From contig NZ_AUBN01000015.1 of assembly GCF_000429265.1 (NCBI RefSeq), forward strand, positions 59,097 to 123,096: a DNA stretch of 64,000 bases, read 5' to 3'. The notes beneath the pieces are model-generated. The model searched no databases, was not told the DNA's origin, and saw only the letters and a list, made by a program, of their open reading frames with translations. This DNA is from Actinomyces gerencseriae DSM 6844 (GTDB lineage: Bacteria > Actinomycetota > Actinomycetes > Actinomycetales > Actinomycetaceae). Positions 42,786-52,349 of the stretch are shown piece by piece. Positions within the stretch are counted from its first letter, which is position 1, and each line of letters opens with the position of its first letter. Made by a program: the position numbers and the translations under genes.

Positions 42786-44132
42786 TCACTTGCTGAAGTA
42801 GGCCGGCGCGTTCTCAGTGAGCGCGCCGTCCATCGTCTCGATGAACTCGTCCACCGTGACGTCGCCCTGGACGAGCAGGACCTGCTCCTGCTGGAGCTTG
42901 GTGTTCGTCGTCGGGTCCAGCTGGGTGTCCCACGGCATCAGCGCGGCGCCGGTGACCTTCGCGGCCTCGTCGATGGCCTCCTTGTAGATCGGCAGCGCGT
43001 TGTCGGGCACCACGGGGGCGGCGGTCGTCGGGCCGAGGAGCCCGGTGGCGGCGTACTTCTCCGGGTAGCGCTCGAGCGCGAACCCCAGGAAGTCGTGGAT
43101 GAGCGGGTCGTAGGTGCTGGCGTTGACGGCCACGCCGATGCCGGAGGGCGCCACGTACTCGTTCGCGCCCGTCGTGGAGTCCTTGATGGTCGGCAGGGTG
43201 AAGAAGCCGATGTTGTCCTGGAGGTCCTTCGGGAGCTCCGTCGTCGCCAGGCTCGGGAGTTCCCACGTGCCCATGTTGTACATGGCCGCCTTCCCCGAGG
43301 TGAACAGGCTCTGCGCATCGGCGTAGCCGACCGAGGAGAAGCCCTCCTGGAACGCGCCGGCCGCCCCGAGGTCGTGCAGCCACTGGGCCATCTTCCGGCC
43401 GGGGTCGTCGGAGAAGGCGGCCTCGGCCTTCTTGAGGCTCTTGATGTACTCCCCGCCCTTCATCCGGAAGGGCTGGTAGGCGACGTAGCGCTCGAGCGTC
43501 CAGCCGTCCAGGCCGTCGAGCGCGATGGGCGTCACGCCGGAGGCGGCGAGCTTCTTGCACAGGTCGGGGATGTCGTCCAGCGAGGTGGGCACCTCGACGC
43601 CGGCCTGCTTGAACAGCGCCTTGTTGTACCAGAACACCTCGATGCCGTACTCGAGGGGGATCATGTAGAGCGAGCCGTCGTCGAAGCGCTGGTAGTCGAG
43701 AGCGGGGGGACGGTACTGGTCCGTGATCCCGAAGTGGTCGAGCAGGTCGGCCACGTTGACCATCTTGTTCTGCGAGGCCAGCTTCTGCGCGAACGGCGTG
43801 GCATCGGTGTCGAACAGCTCGGGAAGCTTGTTGGCGGCCGCGAGCGTCTCGTACTTCTGGATGTACGACGGACGGTCGGGGGTCGTGATCAGCGTGAGCT
43901 GAAAACCGGGATGCTCCTCGGCGTACTCGTCGGCGATCGCCTGCATGGTCTCGATGACGGCGCCGTTGGCGGGGCGCGAGAGCAGCCAGGAGATCTCGCG
44001 GGGCTTGATCTCGCCCTCGGGGCTGACGTCCACCGGTCCCGACGGCGCGGCGCTCTTGCCGCAGGACGCGACGATGGGCGTCATGAGTGCACCGCCGACG
44101 AGGGCGAGGAACTGGGAGCGCTTGAGCATCAT
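42786..44132 (-). CDS. Extracellular sugar-binding lipoprotein of an ABC importer
   Basis: 448 residues, family 1 solute-binding protein. The signal peptide (LKRSQFLALVGGALMTPIVA) ends in the lipobox IVASCGK. Receptor-like segments include LPELFDTDATPFAQKLASQN, YGIEVFWYNKALFKQAGVEV and GKAAMYNMGTWELPSL. ATG 44132 follows AAGGAG with 7-nt spacing. It is flanked by a cytoplasmic GH32 gene upstream and its two permeases downstream, so the ligand is probably a fructo-oligosaccharide. Confidence 0.88.
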   Translation of the reverse strand: MMLKRSQFLALVGGALMTPIVASCGKSAAPSGPVDVSPEGEIKPREISWLLSRPANGAVIETMQAIADEYAEEHPGFQLTLITTPDRPSYIQKYETLAAANKLPELFDTDATPFAQKLASQNKMVNVADLLDHFGITDQYRPPALDYQRFDDGSLYMIPLEYGIEVFWYNKALFKQAGVEVPTSLDDIPDLCKKLAASGVTPIALDGLDGWTLERYVAYQPFRMKGGEYIKSLKKAEAAFSDDPGRKMAQWLHDLGAAGAFQEGFSSVGYADAQSLFTSGKAAMYNMGTWELPSLATTELPKDLQDNIGFFTLPTIKDSTTGANEYVAPSGIGVAVNASTYDPLIHDFLGFALERYPEKYAATGLLGPTTAAPVVPDNALPIYKEAIDEAAKVTGAALMPWDTQLDPTTNTKLQQEQVLLVQGDVTVDEFIETMDGALTENAPAYFSK

Positions 44133-44181
44133 GGTCTTTCTCCTTCGAAAGGTGTGGTTGTGGCGATGTGCTCGTGATGTC

Positions 44182-45600
44182 TCAGGACGTGCGGAAGGTG
44201 TCGAGCCGGGTGCAGGTGGCCGTGCCGTCGAGCACGGCGAGCCCCACCCTCCCCGCGGGATGGTCGTAGACGGAGGTGGACAGGCACACCGACCGGTCGA
44301 CGCAGCACTGGAGGAGCTCGTCCTTGAGAAGAAGATCGATGTGCGCCCTGCAGTCCGTCAGATCGACGGGGCGCTCGAGCTCGACGATGTGGGGGATGTC
44401 GCCGGAGACGTGCCACTGCTCGCCGCCGTGGACCCGCCTGGGCCAGCGGTCGAGCACCAGGCGGTGCCGCGCGGGCTCCAGACGGAGCACGTAGCCGTTC
44501 TCCCCCTCCGCGTCGGTGCGGATCAGAAGACTGATCTCCCGGGTGCCCGGCTCCCACTCCAGATCGACGTCGATGCGCGCGTCGCGCGGCAGCACGTCGG
44601 TGACGACCGTCGACTCGTAGCGCTCCGGGTCGCCGAGCCGCAACGGCGCCCGCAGGTGGTGCCCGGGACGCGCATAGGCCTCCAGCGCCTCATGGGGAAT
44701 CCTGAAATCCAGTGTCCCGTCGGCCTCCTGGACGGCCTCCAGGCAGGCGAGCGTGCCGGCCCAGAGCCAGCGTCCGTCATCGCGCTCGTCCCGCCGCGAC
44801 GCGATCCAGCCGAAGAAGAGGCGCCTGCCGTCCCACTCGGCCGACTTGGCGGCGTAGAACCCGCGTCCGTCGATGGTGTCGCGCTCGGGGGCGAGCCAGG
44901 GCCCCTCCGGGGAGCGGGACATGCGGTACCGGGTGACGAAGCGGTCGGTGAACTCGGAGTAGACGAGGTACCACCACTGCCCCATTCGGAAGAGCTCGGG
45001 GCACTCCTGGGTGACGAAGCGCCTCGGGTCCCACAGCGGTGCGGCCGGCCTCCAGGTCCGCAGGTCGTCGCTGACGAGCCGCGCCACGACTCCCCGACGA
45101 CGATCCGCGCCCTCGCAGTACCGCGCCGCCAGGATGAGCGACCACCCGTCGCCGTCCGGGTCGGGGTAGACGAACGGGTCGCGCCAGTCGGCGGGGTCGT
45201 AGCCCTCGGGGGCGCCGAAGGTGTCCTCGGGGCGCTTGACCCAGGTGGAGAGATCCGTGCTGGTCGCGTGCGCGACGAGCTGCAGGGACCGCCCGTCGGA
45301 GGCGAGCGCGCCGGGGTTGTTGGCCGTGTAGAACAGGTGGTACCCGCCCTCGCGGTCCCGCACGACGCTGCCCGTGTACGCGTTGAAGTCCTCGGCATCG
45401 ACGCCTCCGGAGGGGAGCGCCTCCCCCCGGTCCTCGTAGTGGACGAGGTCGGACGTCGTCACGAGGTGCCAGGGAGTCCCGGACTCGGGCTCGCGGCGAC
45501 GCTCGTAGAGGTAGTAGAGCCTGAGCTCGTCGCCGTCCGCATAGGGGATGACGTCCCCGACCCAGTCCGGGCGCGGCCGGAAGAAGATTTCTTGCGTCAT
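44182..45600 (-). CDS. Cytoplasmic GH32 family glycoside hydrolase (fructosidase-like)
   Basis: 472 residues, no signal peptide. The N-terminal motif DWVGDVIPYADGDELRLYYL has Asp where GH32 enzymes have the nucleophile but lacks WMNDPNG. AYTGSVVRD, DWRDPFVYPD (RDP motif) and TQECPELFRM (EC motif with acid/base Glu) follow. The C-terminal beta-sandwich (DARIDVDLEWEPGTREISLL and onwards) is present. It would hydrolyse imported fructosides. As first gene of the second importer operon it is preceded by a good promoter with two LacI-type operators. Start ATG 45600 has GAGGGG 5 nt upstream. Confidence 0.85.
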   Translation of the reverse strand: MTQEIFFRPRPDWVGDVIPYADGDELRLYYLYERRREPESGTPWHLVTTSDLVHYEDRGEALPSGGVDAEDFNAYTGSVVRDREGGYHLFYTANNPGALASDGRSLQLVAHATSTDLSTWVKRPEDTFGAPEGYDPADWRDPFVYPDPDGDGWSLILAARYCEGADRRRGVVARLVSDDLRTWRPAAPLWDPRRFVTQECPELFRMGQWWYLVYSEFTDRFVTRYRMSRSPEGPWLAPERDTIDGRGFYAAKSAEWDGRRLFFGWIASRRDERDDGRWLWAGTLACLEAVQEADGTLDFRIPHEALEAYARPGHHLRAPLRLGDPERYESTVVTDVLPRDARIDVDLEWEPGTREISLLIRTDAEGENGYVLRLEPARHRLVLDRWPRRVHGGEQWHVSGDIPHIVELERPVDLTDCRAHIDLLLKDELLQCCVDRSVCLSTSVYDHPAGRVGLAVLDGTATCTRLDTFRTS

Positions 45601-45612
45601 GACACCCCTCTG

Positions 45613-45669
45613 TGATCAATCGATTAATCAAGAGAGTAGACGACGCGAGCCGTCCGGTCAAGCGTTTGA
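45613..45669 (-). promoter_or_regulatory. Promoter with paired LacI-type operators for the fructan locus
   Basis: On the minus strand TTGACC (45656-45661), a 17-nt spacer and TACTCT (45633-45638) form a near-ideal promoter. Operator 1, TGATCAATCGATTAATCA (45613-45630), is an 18-bp palindrome with one mismatched pair. It covers the expected transcript start. Operator 2, TCAAGCGTTTGA (45658-45669), overlaps the -35. Both centre on CG, and the centres are 42 bp (about four helical turns) apart, suiting cooperative binding by one LacI-family repressor. Confidence 0.68.
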
Positions 45670-45720
45670 TCAAAATGGTCCGCCTTCTGGACCGGTGCGT
45701 CCCGGACGCCCTCCGCCCCG

Positions 45721-45764
45721 CGTCTCGGCGCCGGGGTCGCACGCGCGACCCCGGCGCCGAGACG
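45721..45764 (-). terminator. Perfect 20-bp stem-loop downstream of the pyrG-nudix unit
   Basis: Bases 45721-45740 pair without a mismatch with 45745-45764 around the loop ACGC. It is the longest perfect hairpin seen in the window and lies between the nudix stop codon and the fructan promoter on the same strand. No T-tract follows, so it is probably an I-shaped terminator insulating the fructan operon. Confidence 0.65.
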
Positions 45765-45799
45765 ATTCCGAGTACTCAGAGCACTCGGAGCATTCCGAG
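45764..45799. repeat. Degenerate 9-bp tandem repeat next to the long hairpin
   Basis: Four 9-bp units (GATTCCGAG, TACTCAGAG, CACTCGGAG, CATTCCGAG) directly adjoin the hairpin at 45721-45764. The repeats are also self-complementary (CCGAGT with ACTCGG). They are non-coding in any accepted gene. Confidence 0.55.
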
Positions 45800-45827
45800 T
45801 GCGGGAGGCGACCGCAGGCCTCCCGGT

Positions 45828-46501
45828 TCAGCCGGCCCGCAGGCTCCGCGGGCTCCTCAGCCAGCCGGCGTCGGTCGGGCGCAGGCCCGCCCAGCCCGAC
45901 GAGCGCGCCCGAGCGGCGGCGAGGACGCCCACGACGGTCGAGGGATTGTGCAGCCGTCCTGCCATGACGGCGTCGAGCACGTCGTCGAGGCGGAACCAGG
46001 TGGGCACGAACTCGGCCTCCTCGGCCTCGCGCTCCACGCGCTCGGACGGGGGCAGCGGGCGCAGGTCCCGGGCGAGGTAGGAGCGCGCCCCCTCGGTGGT
46101 GAAGCCGGGCGAGGCGTAGAAGTCGACCAGCACGTCCCACCGCGCGGCCGCGAAGTCGGTCTCCTCGGCCAACTCGCGCTGCGCGGCGACGAGCGGCTCC
46201 TCGCCGGGCACGTCGAGCAGGCCGGCGGGCACCTCCCAGAGCATGGCGCGCACGGGGTGCCGGTACTGGCGCACCATGAGGATCTCCGCCGCGCCGTCGC
46301 CCTGGGCGGAGTCCCGGCCCTCGCGCAGCGCCACGACGGACACGGCGTCGTGGTGGGCCACGGTCTGGCGGCGCACCGGTGCCCGGCCGTCGGCCAGGAA
46401 GAGCTCCTCGTCCTCGACGGTGAAGATCGGACCGCTCCACACCCGCTCGCGCGCACCGACCGCTCGGCCGGCGTCGCGGGCGTCCTCGAGCTCGGCGCGA
46501 C

Positions 46502-46505
<4 letters not shown>
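45828..46505 (-). CDS. Nudix hydrolase, ADP-ribose pyrophosphatase-like
   Basis: 225 residues. The Nudix box is [20 protein letters not shown] followed by ETDF, matching G-x5-E-x7-REUxEExGU except for the last Gly. Surrounding segments [20 protein letters not shown] and [17 protein letters not shown] are typical of the ADP-ribose pyrophosphatase group. GTG 46505 overlaps the pyrG stop by 4 nt, the same arrangement as in mycobacteria (Rv1699-Rv1700). It should hydrolyse ADP-ribose or similar nucleoside diphosphate derivatives. Confidence 0.88.
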
Positions 46506-48244
<1,739 letters not shown>

Positions 48245-48252
48245 GGACCTTC

Positions 48253-48258
48253 AACATA
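48253..48258 (-). promoter_or_regulatory. -10 element close to the pyrG start
   Basis: TATGTT on the minus strand ends 8 nt before GTG 48244. Transcription would begin within one or two bases of the start codon, so pyrG may also be leaderless. CTP synthase genes in some bacteria are regulated at their initial transcribed bases; no pyrimidine-run leader is present here. Confidence 0.4.
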
Positions 48259-48317
48259 GCAGGTCGGGCGCCGCGGGCCGTCGCACACGCTCGGACTCGC
48301 GCCCGCCGGCACCAGCC

Positions 48318-49583
48318 TCATCCCCCGCCCAGGACCCGCTCGGTGAGCTGCTCCGAGAGGCTGTCCGCGCCGGGCAGGCCCCGAGAGGCGGCACGGGCCC
48401 GTTCGCGCGCGGCCGCGAGCAGGCCGTCGTCGGACAGCAGGTCCATGACCGCACCGGCGAGGGCCTCCGCGTCCGGCTCGACGAGAACGGCACCGCCGCG
48501 GGCCGTCAGGGCGGTGCCGCCGACGTCGGTCGCCACGATGGCGCTGCCGGCCCGCAGCGCCTCCTGAACGACGAGGGGCTGCCCCTCCCACAGACTCGTC
48601 TGGATGACGACATCGGCCTCCCGGAGGAGGACGGAGACGTCGTCGCGCCCGCCCAGGAGCCTGACCGGCAGCTCCTGCGCGCTCGCCCGCTCCCGCGCGG
48701 CCCGGCTCCCGGGCCCCTCGCCCGCCACCGCCCACACGAAGGCGGGCAGCTCGCCGTTCGCGGCGCGAGTGCGCAGCACGTCCGCGGCGTCCAGGAGCAG
48801 GCCGATGCCCTTCTGCGGCGCCAGCCTGGCCACCGTCAGCAGCCGCCGCCCCTGCCCCCGCCAGGCCGACTCCGTCGCCGAGGCGCGGGGCGCCGGATCC
48901 GTCGGCGTGCGCGGCGGCGCGGGGATGACGGCGATCTCGACCTGCGTCGCGCCACGGCGTGAGGCGCGCTCCGCCAGATCGGGACTGACGGCCAGGACCA
49001 GATCGGCGCGCGCCGCGACGAGTCGCTCCAGGCGCTCGCCCACGGCCCGTGCCAGGCGTCCGCCGACCGTGAGGTTGTGAAGGGTCACGACCAGGCGGGT
49101 GCGACCGGGACGGCGTCGCCCCAGGGCCAGACCGGCGAGGGCGCCCGCGCGCAGGCCGTGGGCGTGGACGACGTCGGCGCTCCGCCCCAGACGGCGCAGC
49201 CTGGCCACGACCGCGGGGTCGCCGGGGGAGGGTCTGGGGCCGATCTCAAGGGCCTCCCCCCGCGCCCCGCCCAGGTCGATTCCCCCCAGGACGGCCCCGG
49301 GCGCCTCCACGATGACGTCGTGCCCCGCCCGTGCGAGCAGTCGGGCGCAGTCGCCCAGGTGCGCGCGCACTCCTCCGACGGCCGAGCCGGAGACCTCCAG
49401 GACGCGCCGTCGCCGCCCGGACGTCCCAGGACCCGGTGACCCGACGGCTCCCGCGGATTCCGCGGGCTTCGAATGGTCCGAGGACTCAGCGAACTCCGCG
49501 GCCCGTGCCCCCCGGTCGGTGCCGGAAGGCGTCGCCCTTCCCGCCATTCCAGTCGTTCCAGTCGTTCCAGTCGTTCCAGTCAC
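48318..49583 (-). CDS. GT4-type glycosyltransferase
   Basis: 421 residues. The N-terminal Rossmann half has the glycine-rich VSGSAVGGVRAHLGDCARLL and VHAHGLRAGAL. The C-terminal half has LLTVARLAPQKGIGLLLDAA and VQEALRAGSAIVATDVGG with the E-x7-E-like nucleotide-sugar motif. It lacks a signal and acts on the cytoplasmic side. GTG 49583 overlaps the murJ stop by 4 nt, with GGGAGGG upstream. The first 75 residues are low-complexity and begin with VTGTTGTTGTTG, encoded by 9-bp repeats. The grouping with a MurJ flippase and an MraY-like transferase suggests assembly of a cell-envelope glycolipid. Confidence 0.83.
   Translation of the reverse strand: MTGTTGTTGTTGMAGRATPSGTDRGARAAEFAESSDHSKPAESAGAVGSPGPGTSGRRRRVLEVSGSAVGGVRAHLGDCARLLARAGHDVIVEAPGAVLGGIDLGGARGEALEIGPRPSPGDPAVVARLRRLGRSADVVHAHGLRAGALAGLALGRRRPGRTRLVVTLHNLTVGGRLARAVGERLERLVAARADLVLAVSPDLAERASRRGATQVEIAVIPAPPRTPTDPAPRASATESAWRGQGRRLLTVARLAPQKGIGLLLDAADVLRTRAANGELPAFVWAVAGEGPGSRAARERASAQELPVRLLGGRDDVSVLLREADVVIQTSLWEGQPLVVQEALRAGSAIVATDVGGTALTARGGAVLVEPDAEALAGAVMDLLSDDGLLAAARERARAASRGLPGADSLSEQLTERVLGGG
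49543..49578 (-). repeat. 9-bp tandem repeat at the start of the glycosyltransferase gene
   Basis: Three perfect copies of GTCGTTCCA (49552-49578) plus a degenerate copy (49543-49551), within the first 14 codons after GTG 49583. They encode the repeated Gly-Thr-Thr. Confidence 0.75.
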
Positions 49584-51286
49584 TGTCCCTCCCGGGGTGA
49601 TGGTGTGCCCGCCGACGCGCCACCGGAGCGCAGACCGCTCAGGAGGCGGCGGTCCGCCGCCGTGCACACGCCCATGACGACGCCCGCGCAGGCCACCGCT
49701 CCCACGGCGCCGACGAGGATCGAACCGAGCTCCGTGCCGGCGCGCGCGCTCACCGTGCGCGCGCCGAGGCCGGCCAGCAGCGCGATGGGCGCGCCGACGA
49801 CGAGCGCGCGCAGGGTCGGGCCGACGGCGCGGGCGCCCACGACCAGGACCAGCGCCGCGAGCATGCCGGCGCCGGCGACGCCCATGCCGATCGTCAGCCC
49901 GATGGCCAGCGCGACGAGAGTGGCTCGCCCATCGCCTCCGTCCGGGGCCATGAGCCGCACCGCGACGGTCGATGCCCCGGCGACCGTCACCCAGCCCAGG
50001 GCGGTGGCGTGGGCGGCGGGGCGGGCCCGTCCGGCGGCGAAGAGGATCCGGGTGACCTGGTGGACGAGGGCGTAGCCCACCAGCGCGGGCGCGAGCACGG
50101 TCAGGCAGACACCCATGCCCTCGACGTCGGTCAGCAGGGCGAAGAAGCGCTCGGCCGCCGCCGACGAGGCCATCAGCGCGCCGCCGCCGGCGAGCGCGAC
50201 CGCGGCGACCAGCGCGGTGGAGGTGGCGGCGAGCTCGACGGCCCGAGGCGGGTGGCGGTTCGGCCCCCCTCCGGCATCGCTCCCGTCGTCCCCGTCGAAG
50301 GCCGCCGCGAGGCGCGGGTAGACCACCGTGGCGACGGGAACGGCCATCACCGCGTAGGGCAGCATGTAGACCGCCTGGACGTACTGGTAGACGGCCACGG
50401 TCCCGGCCCGTCCGCCGGAGCGCGCCAGCGCCAGGACGGCCAGGGTGCTGATCTGCTGCGCGATCAGGGTCCACACGCCGGCGCCGCCCAGACGCAGGGC
50501 CCGCCGGGCGACCGGCCGATCCAGGTGCAGCGTGGGGCGCAGGCGGACTCCCAGGCGCGAGACCGGGTAGAGCAGCGGCAGGCTGAGCGCGGCGACGCCG
50601 GCGGTCGTCCCCCATCCCAGGACCCTCAGGGCCGCCGCCCCGGCCTGGTCGCCGGAGCCGGAGGTCATGGTGCCGTAGACGGCGTAGGTCGACATGACGA
50701 CGAGGCTGGACAGGATGGGCGCGAACGCGGGCCACGCGAAGCGCCCCATGGCCTGCAGCACCCCGGTGAGGACCACGCCGATGCCGTACAGGGGGATCTG
50801 GACGGCGAACATGCGCAGGAAGGCGGCGACCAGATCCACCTGGAGACCGGGATCCGTGCCCGACGAGGCGGGCAGCAGCGCCGCGATGGGATCGGCGAGA
50901 GCCGCGAGGACGAGCGCCAACGGGGTCAGGACCGCCAGGACGACGCCGAGCAGGCCCGAGGCGATGCGCGAGACGTCCCGACTGCGGGAGGGGATCGCCA
51001 CCGCGGCCAGCAGTGGGACGACGGTGGCGGCCAGCGCCCCGCCGACGACGATCTCGTACAGGGCGTTGGGCACCTGGTTGGCGGTGGCGTAGGCGCCGGC
51101 GACGGTTCCGGCGCCCACGGTGGACGCCTGGACGATCCACCTGGCGAAGCCGAGCACCCGCGAGACGAGTGTGAGACCGGCGACCCCGGAGGCAGCACCG
51201 AGCAGACCGCGCGAGCGCGCGGGGCGCCGGCCCGCCATGCCGGACGAGGACCCGGCCGGCCCGCTCGCCCGCGCGGAGGCGGTCAT
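49580..51286 (-). CDS. murJ: MurJ/MviN-type lipid flippase
   Basis: 568 residues with about fourteen membrane segments. Family features: SRVLGFARWIVQASTVG near the N-terminus, ATANQVPNALYEIVVGGALA, FAVQIPLYGIGVVLTGVLQA and QYVQAVYMLPYAVMAVPVAT. MurJ moves lipid II across the membrane for peptidoglycan synthesis. ATG 51286 overlaps the stop of the MraY-like gene by 4 nt and its stop overlaps the glycosyltransferase start. A paralogue elsewhere is possible, in which case this copy may flip another polyprenyl-linked sugar. Confidence 0.87.
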   Translation of the reverse strand: MTASARASGPAGSSSGMAGRRPARSRGLLGAASGVAGLTLVSRVLGFARWIVQASTVGAGTVAGAYATANQVPNALYEIVVGGALAATVVPLLAAVAIPSRSRDVSRIASGLLGVVLAVLTPLALVLAALADPIAALLPASSGTDPGLQVDLVAAFLRMFAVQIPLYGIGVVLTGVLQAMGRFAWPAFAPILSSLVVMSTYAVYGTMTSGSGDQAGAAALRVLGWGTTAGVAALSLPLLYPVSRLGVRLRPTLHLDRPVARRALRLGGAGVWTLIAQQISTLAVLALARSGGRAGTVAVYQYVQAVYMLPYAVMAVPVATVVYPRLAAAFDGDDGSDAGGGPNRHPPRAVELAATSTALVAAVALAGGGALMASSAAAERFFALLTDVEGMGVCLTVLAPALVGYALVHQVTRILFAAGRARPAAHATALGWVTVAGASTVAVRLMAPDGGDGRATLVALAIGLTIGMGVAGAGMLAALVLVVGARAVGPTLRALVVGAPIALLAGLGARTVSARAGTELGSILVGAVGAVACAGVVMGVCTAADRRLLSGLRSGGASAGTPSPREGQ

Positions 51287-52266
51287 GAGGGTCGGCGGCC
51301 CAGGCCGTCGAGCGCGGCCAGCACCGGGGTGCCGGCGATGACCCGGGTGAAGGAGACGCGCTCGCTCGCCAGGACCAGGCCGGTGCCGACGAGCGCGGCG
51401 AGGCCGCGCACCGCCCGGCCGGGGTGGGCGGCCAGGGCGGTGCCGACGAGCGCGCCCACGGCGTTGGCGCCCGTGTCCCCGAGCATGGTGTCCTCCAGGA
51501 GGTCCTCCGGCAGGGCCGCGGCGACGATGCCCAGCGCCCCGGCGGCCAGCGCCCTGGAGGCCCCGGCGCCCCGACGGCGGTCGATGAGCAGGGATCCGCT
51601 CAGGAGGGCCGCGGTCTTCAGAGCCCGACCGGGCCGCAGGTCGAGCAGGTTGTGAACGTTGGCCCAGGCCGCGATGGCCGCCGCGCCGGTCGCGGCGTCG
51701 ACGGCGACGGCGAGCGGACCGCGCGCCCCGGCGACGGGACCGAGGAGGCTGCGGTTGCGGTATCGGGCCAGGAGCACTCCGGAGACGAGGGCCCCGGAGC
51801 CGATGACGACGACCTTGAGCGCGCCGGTGGTCACCCGCCCGCGGGCCAGGGCGCCCAGGTGGCCGGTCAGTCCCTTGACGGGCGCCCCGCCGTCATGGGC
51901 GCCGGCGTCGAGGTCGTCGGCGAGCCCGGCGACACCGGCCGTCGTCGTCGCCACGAGTGCGGCCACCGCGACCGCCTCGGAGCCGGGCACGGCGCGGTCG
52001 ATCCGAGCACTCGCGGCCACGGCCCCGGCCGCCGCGCCGACGCCACCGCGCAGACTCGTGGTGCGCCCGCGGAAGTTCATGCGCTCCAGGCGGGGGCGCA
52101 GCCCGTCGAAGGAGCCCGCGCCGGCCGACCAGGCCAGGGTCGCGCCGAGCGCGTGGAGGGCGACGCCGGCCGGGGAGCGGTCCGGTGCGGCCGTGGGCGG
52201 GTCCGCGGGGACCGCGGCGCGTCCGGGCGCGCGGCTCTCGGGCTTCATGAGTCTCATGGCCTTCAT
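51283..52266 (-). CDS. MraY/WecA-like membrane glycosyltransferase-type protein
   Basis: 327 residues, multi-pass. Motifs recall polyprenyl-phosphate sugar-1-phosphate transferases: GLADDLDAGA (Asp-rich loop), APVKGLTGHL, WANVHNLLDLRPGRALK (N-x-x-NLLDxRPGR-x-LK) and TMLGDTGANAVGALVGTAL (GDxGxN). The order matches the family, although it is shorter than typical MraY. ATG 52266 lies 6 nt after TACCCT on the minus strand, another leaderless-type promoter. With murJ and the GT4 gene it forms a three-gene coupled unit that probably makes, elongates and flips a lipid-linked glycan. Confidence 0.68.
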   Translation of the reverse strand: MKAMRLMKPESRAPGRAAVPADPPTAAPDRSPAGVALHALGATLAWSAGAGSFDGLRPRLERMNFRGRTTSLRGGVGAAAGAVAASARIDRAVPGSEAVAVAALVATTTAGVAGLADDLDAGAHDGGAPVKGLTGHLGALARGRVTTGALKVVVIGSGALVSGVLLARYRNRSLLGPVAGARGPLAVAVDAATGAAAIAAWANVHNLLDLRPGRALKTAALLSGSLLIDRRRGAGASRALAAGALGIVAAALPEDLLEDTMLGDTGANAVGALVGTALAAHPGRAVRGLAALVGTGLVLASERVSFTRVIAGTPVLAALDGLGRRPS

Positions 52267-52272
52267 GGGCCC

Positions 52273-52343
52273 AGGGTATCGGTGCGGGCCGGGGTCCGGA
52301 CGTTGACACCCCCCTACCGTCTCCGGGCGAGTGGCGTTACTGT
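52273..52343. promoter_or_regulatory. Divergent leaderless-type promoters between the MraY-like gene and the WXG cassette
   Basis: AGGGTA at 52273-52278 is TACCCT on the minus strand, 6 nt before ATG 52266. TACTGT at 52338-52343 is 6 nt before GTG 52350 on the plus strand. Both have the spacing of leaderless transcripts. Confidence 0.55.
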
Positions 52344-52349
52344 GCGGCC

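Noticed and set aside
48318..51140. An uninterrupted 940-codon minus-strand frame covering the glycosyltransferase and most of murJ
   Set aside because: Only the last 421 codons have protein character (GT4). The rest is a third-position shadow of murJ, rich in Arg, Gly and Pro, and the real start is the GTG at 49583 overlapping the murJ stop.
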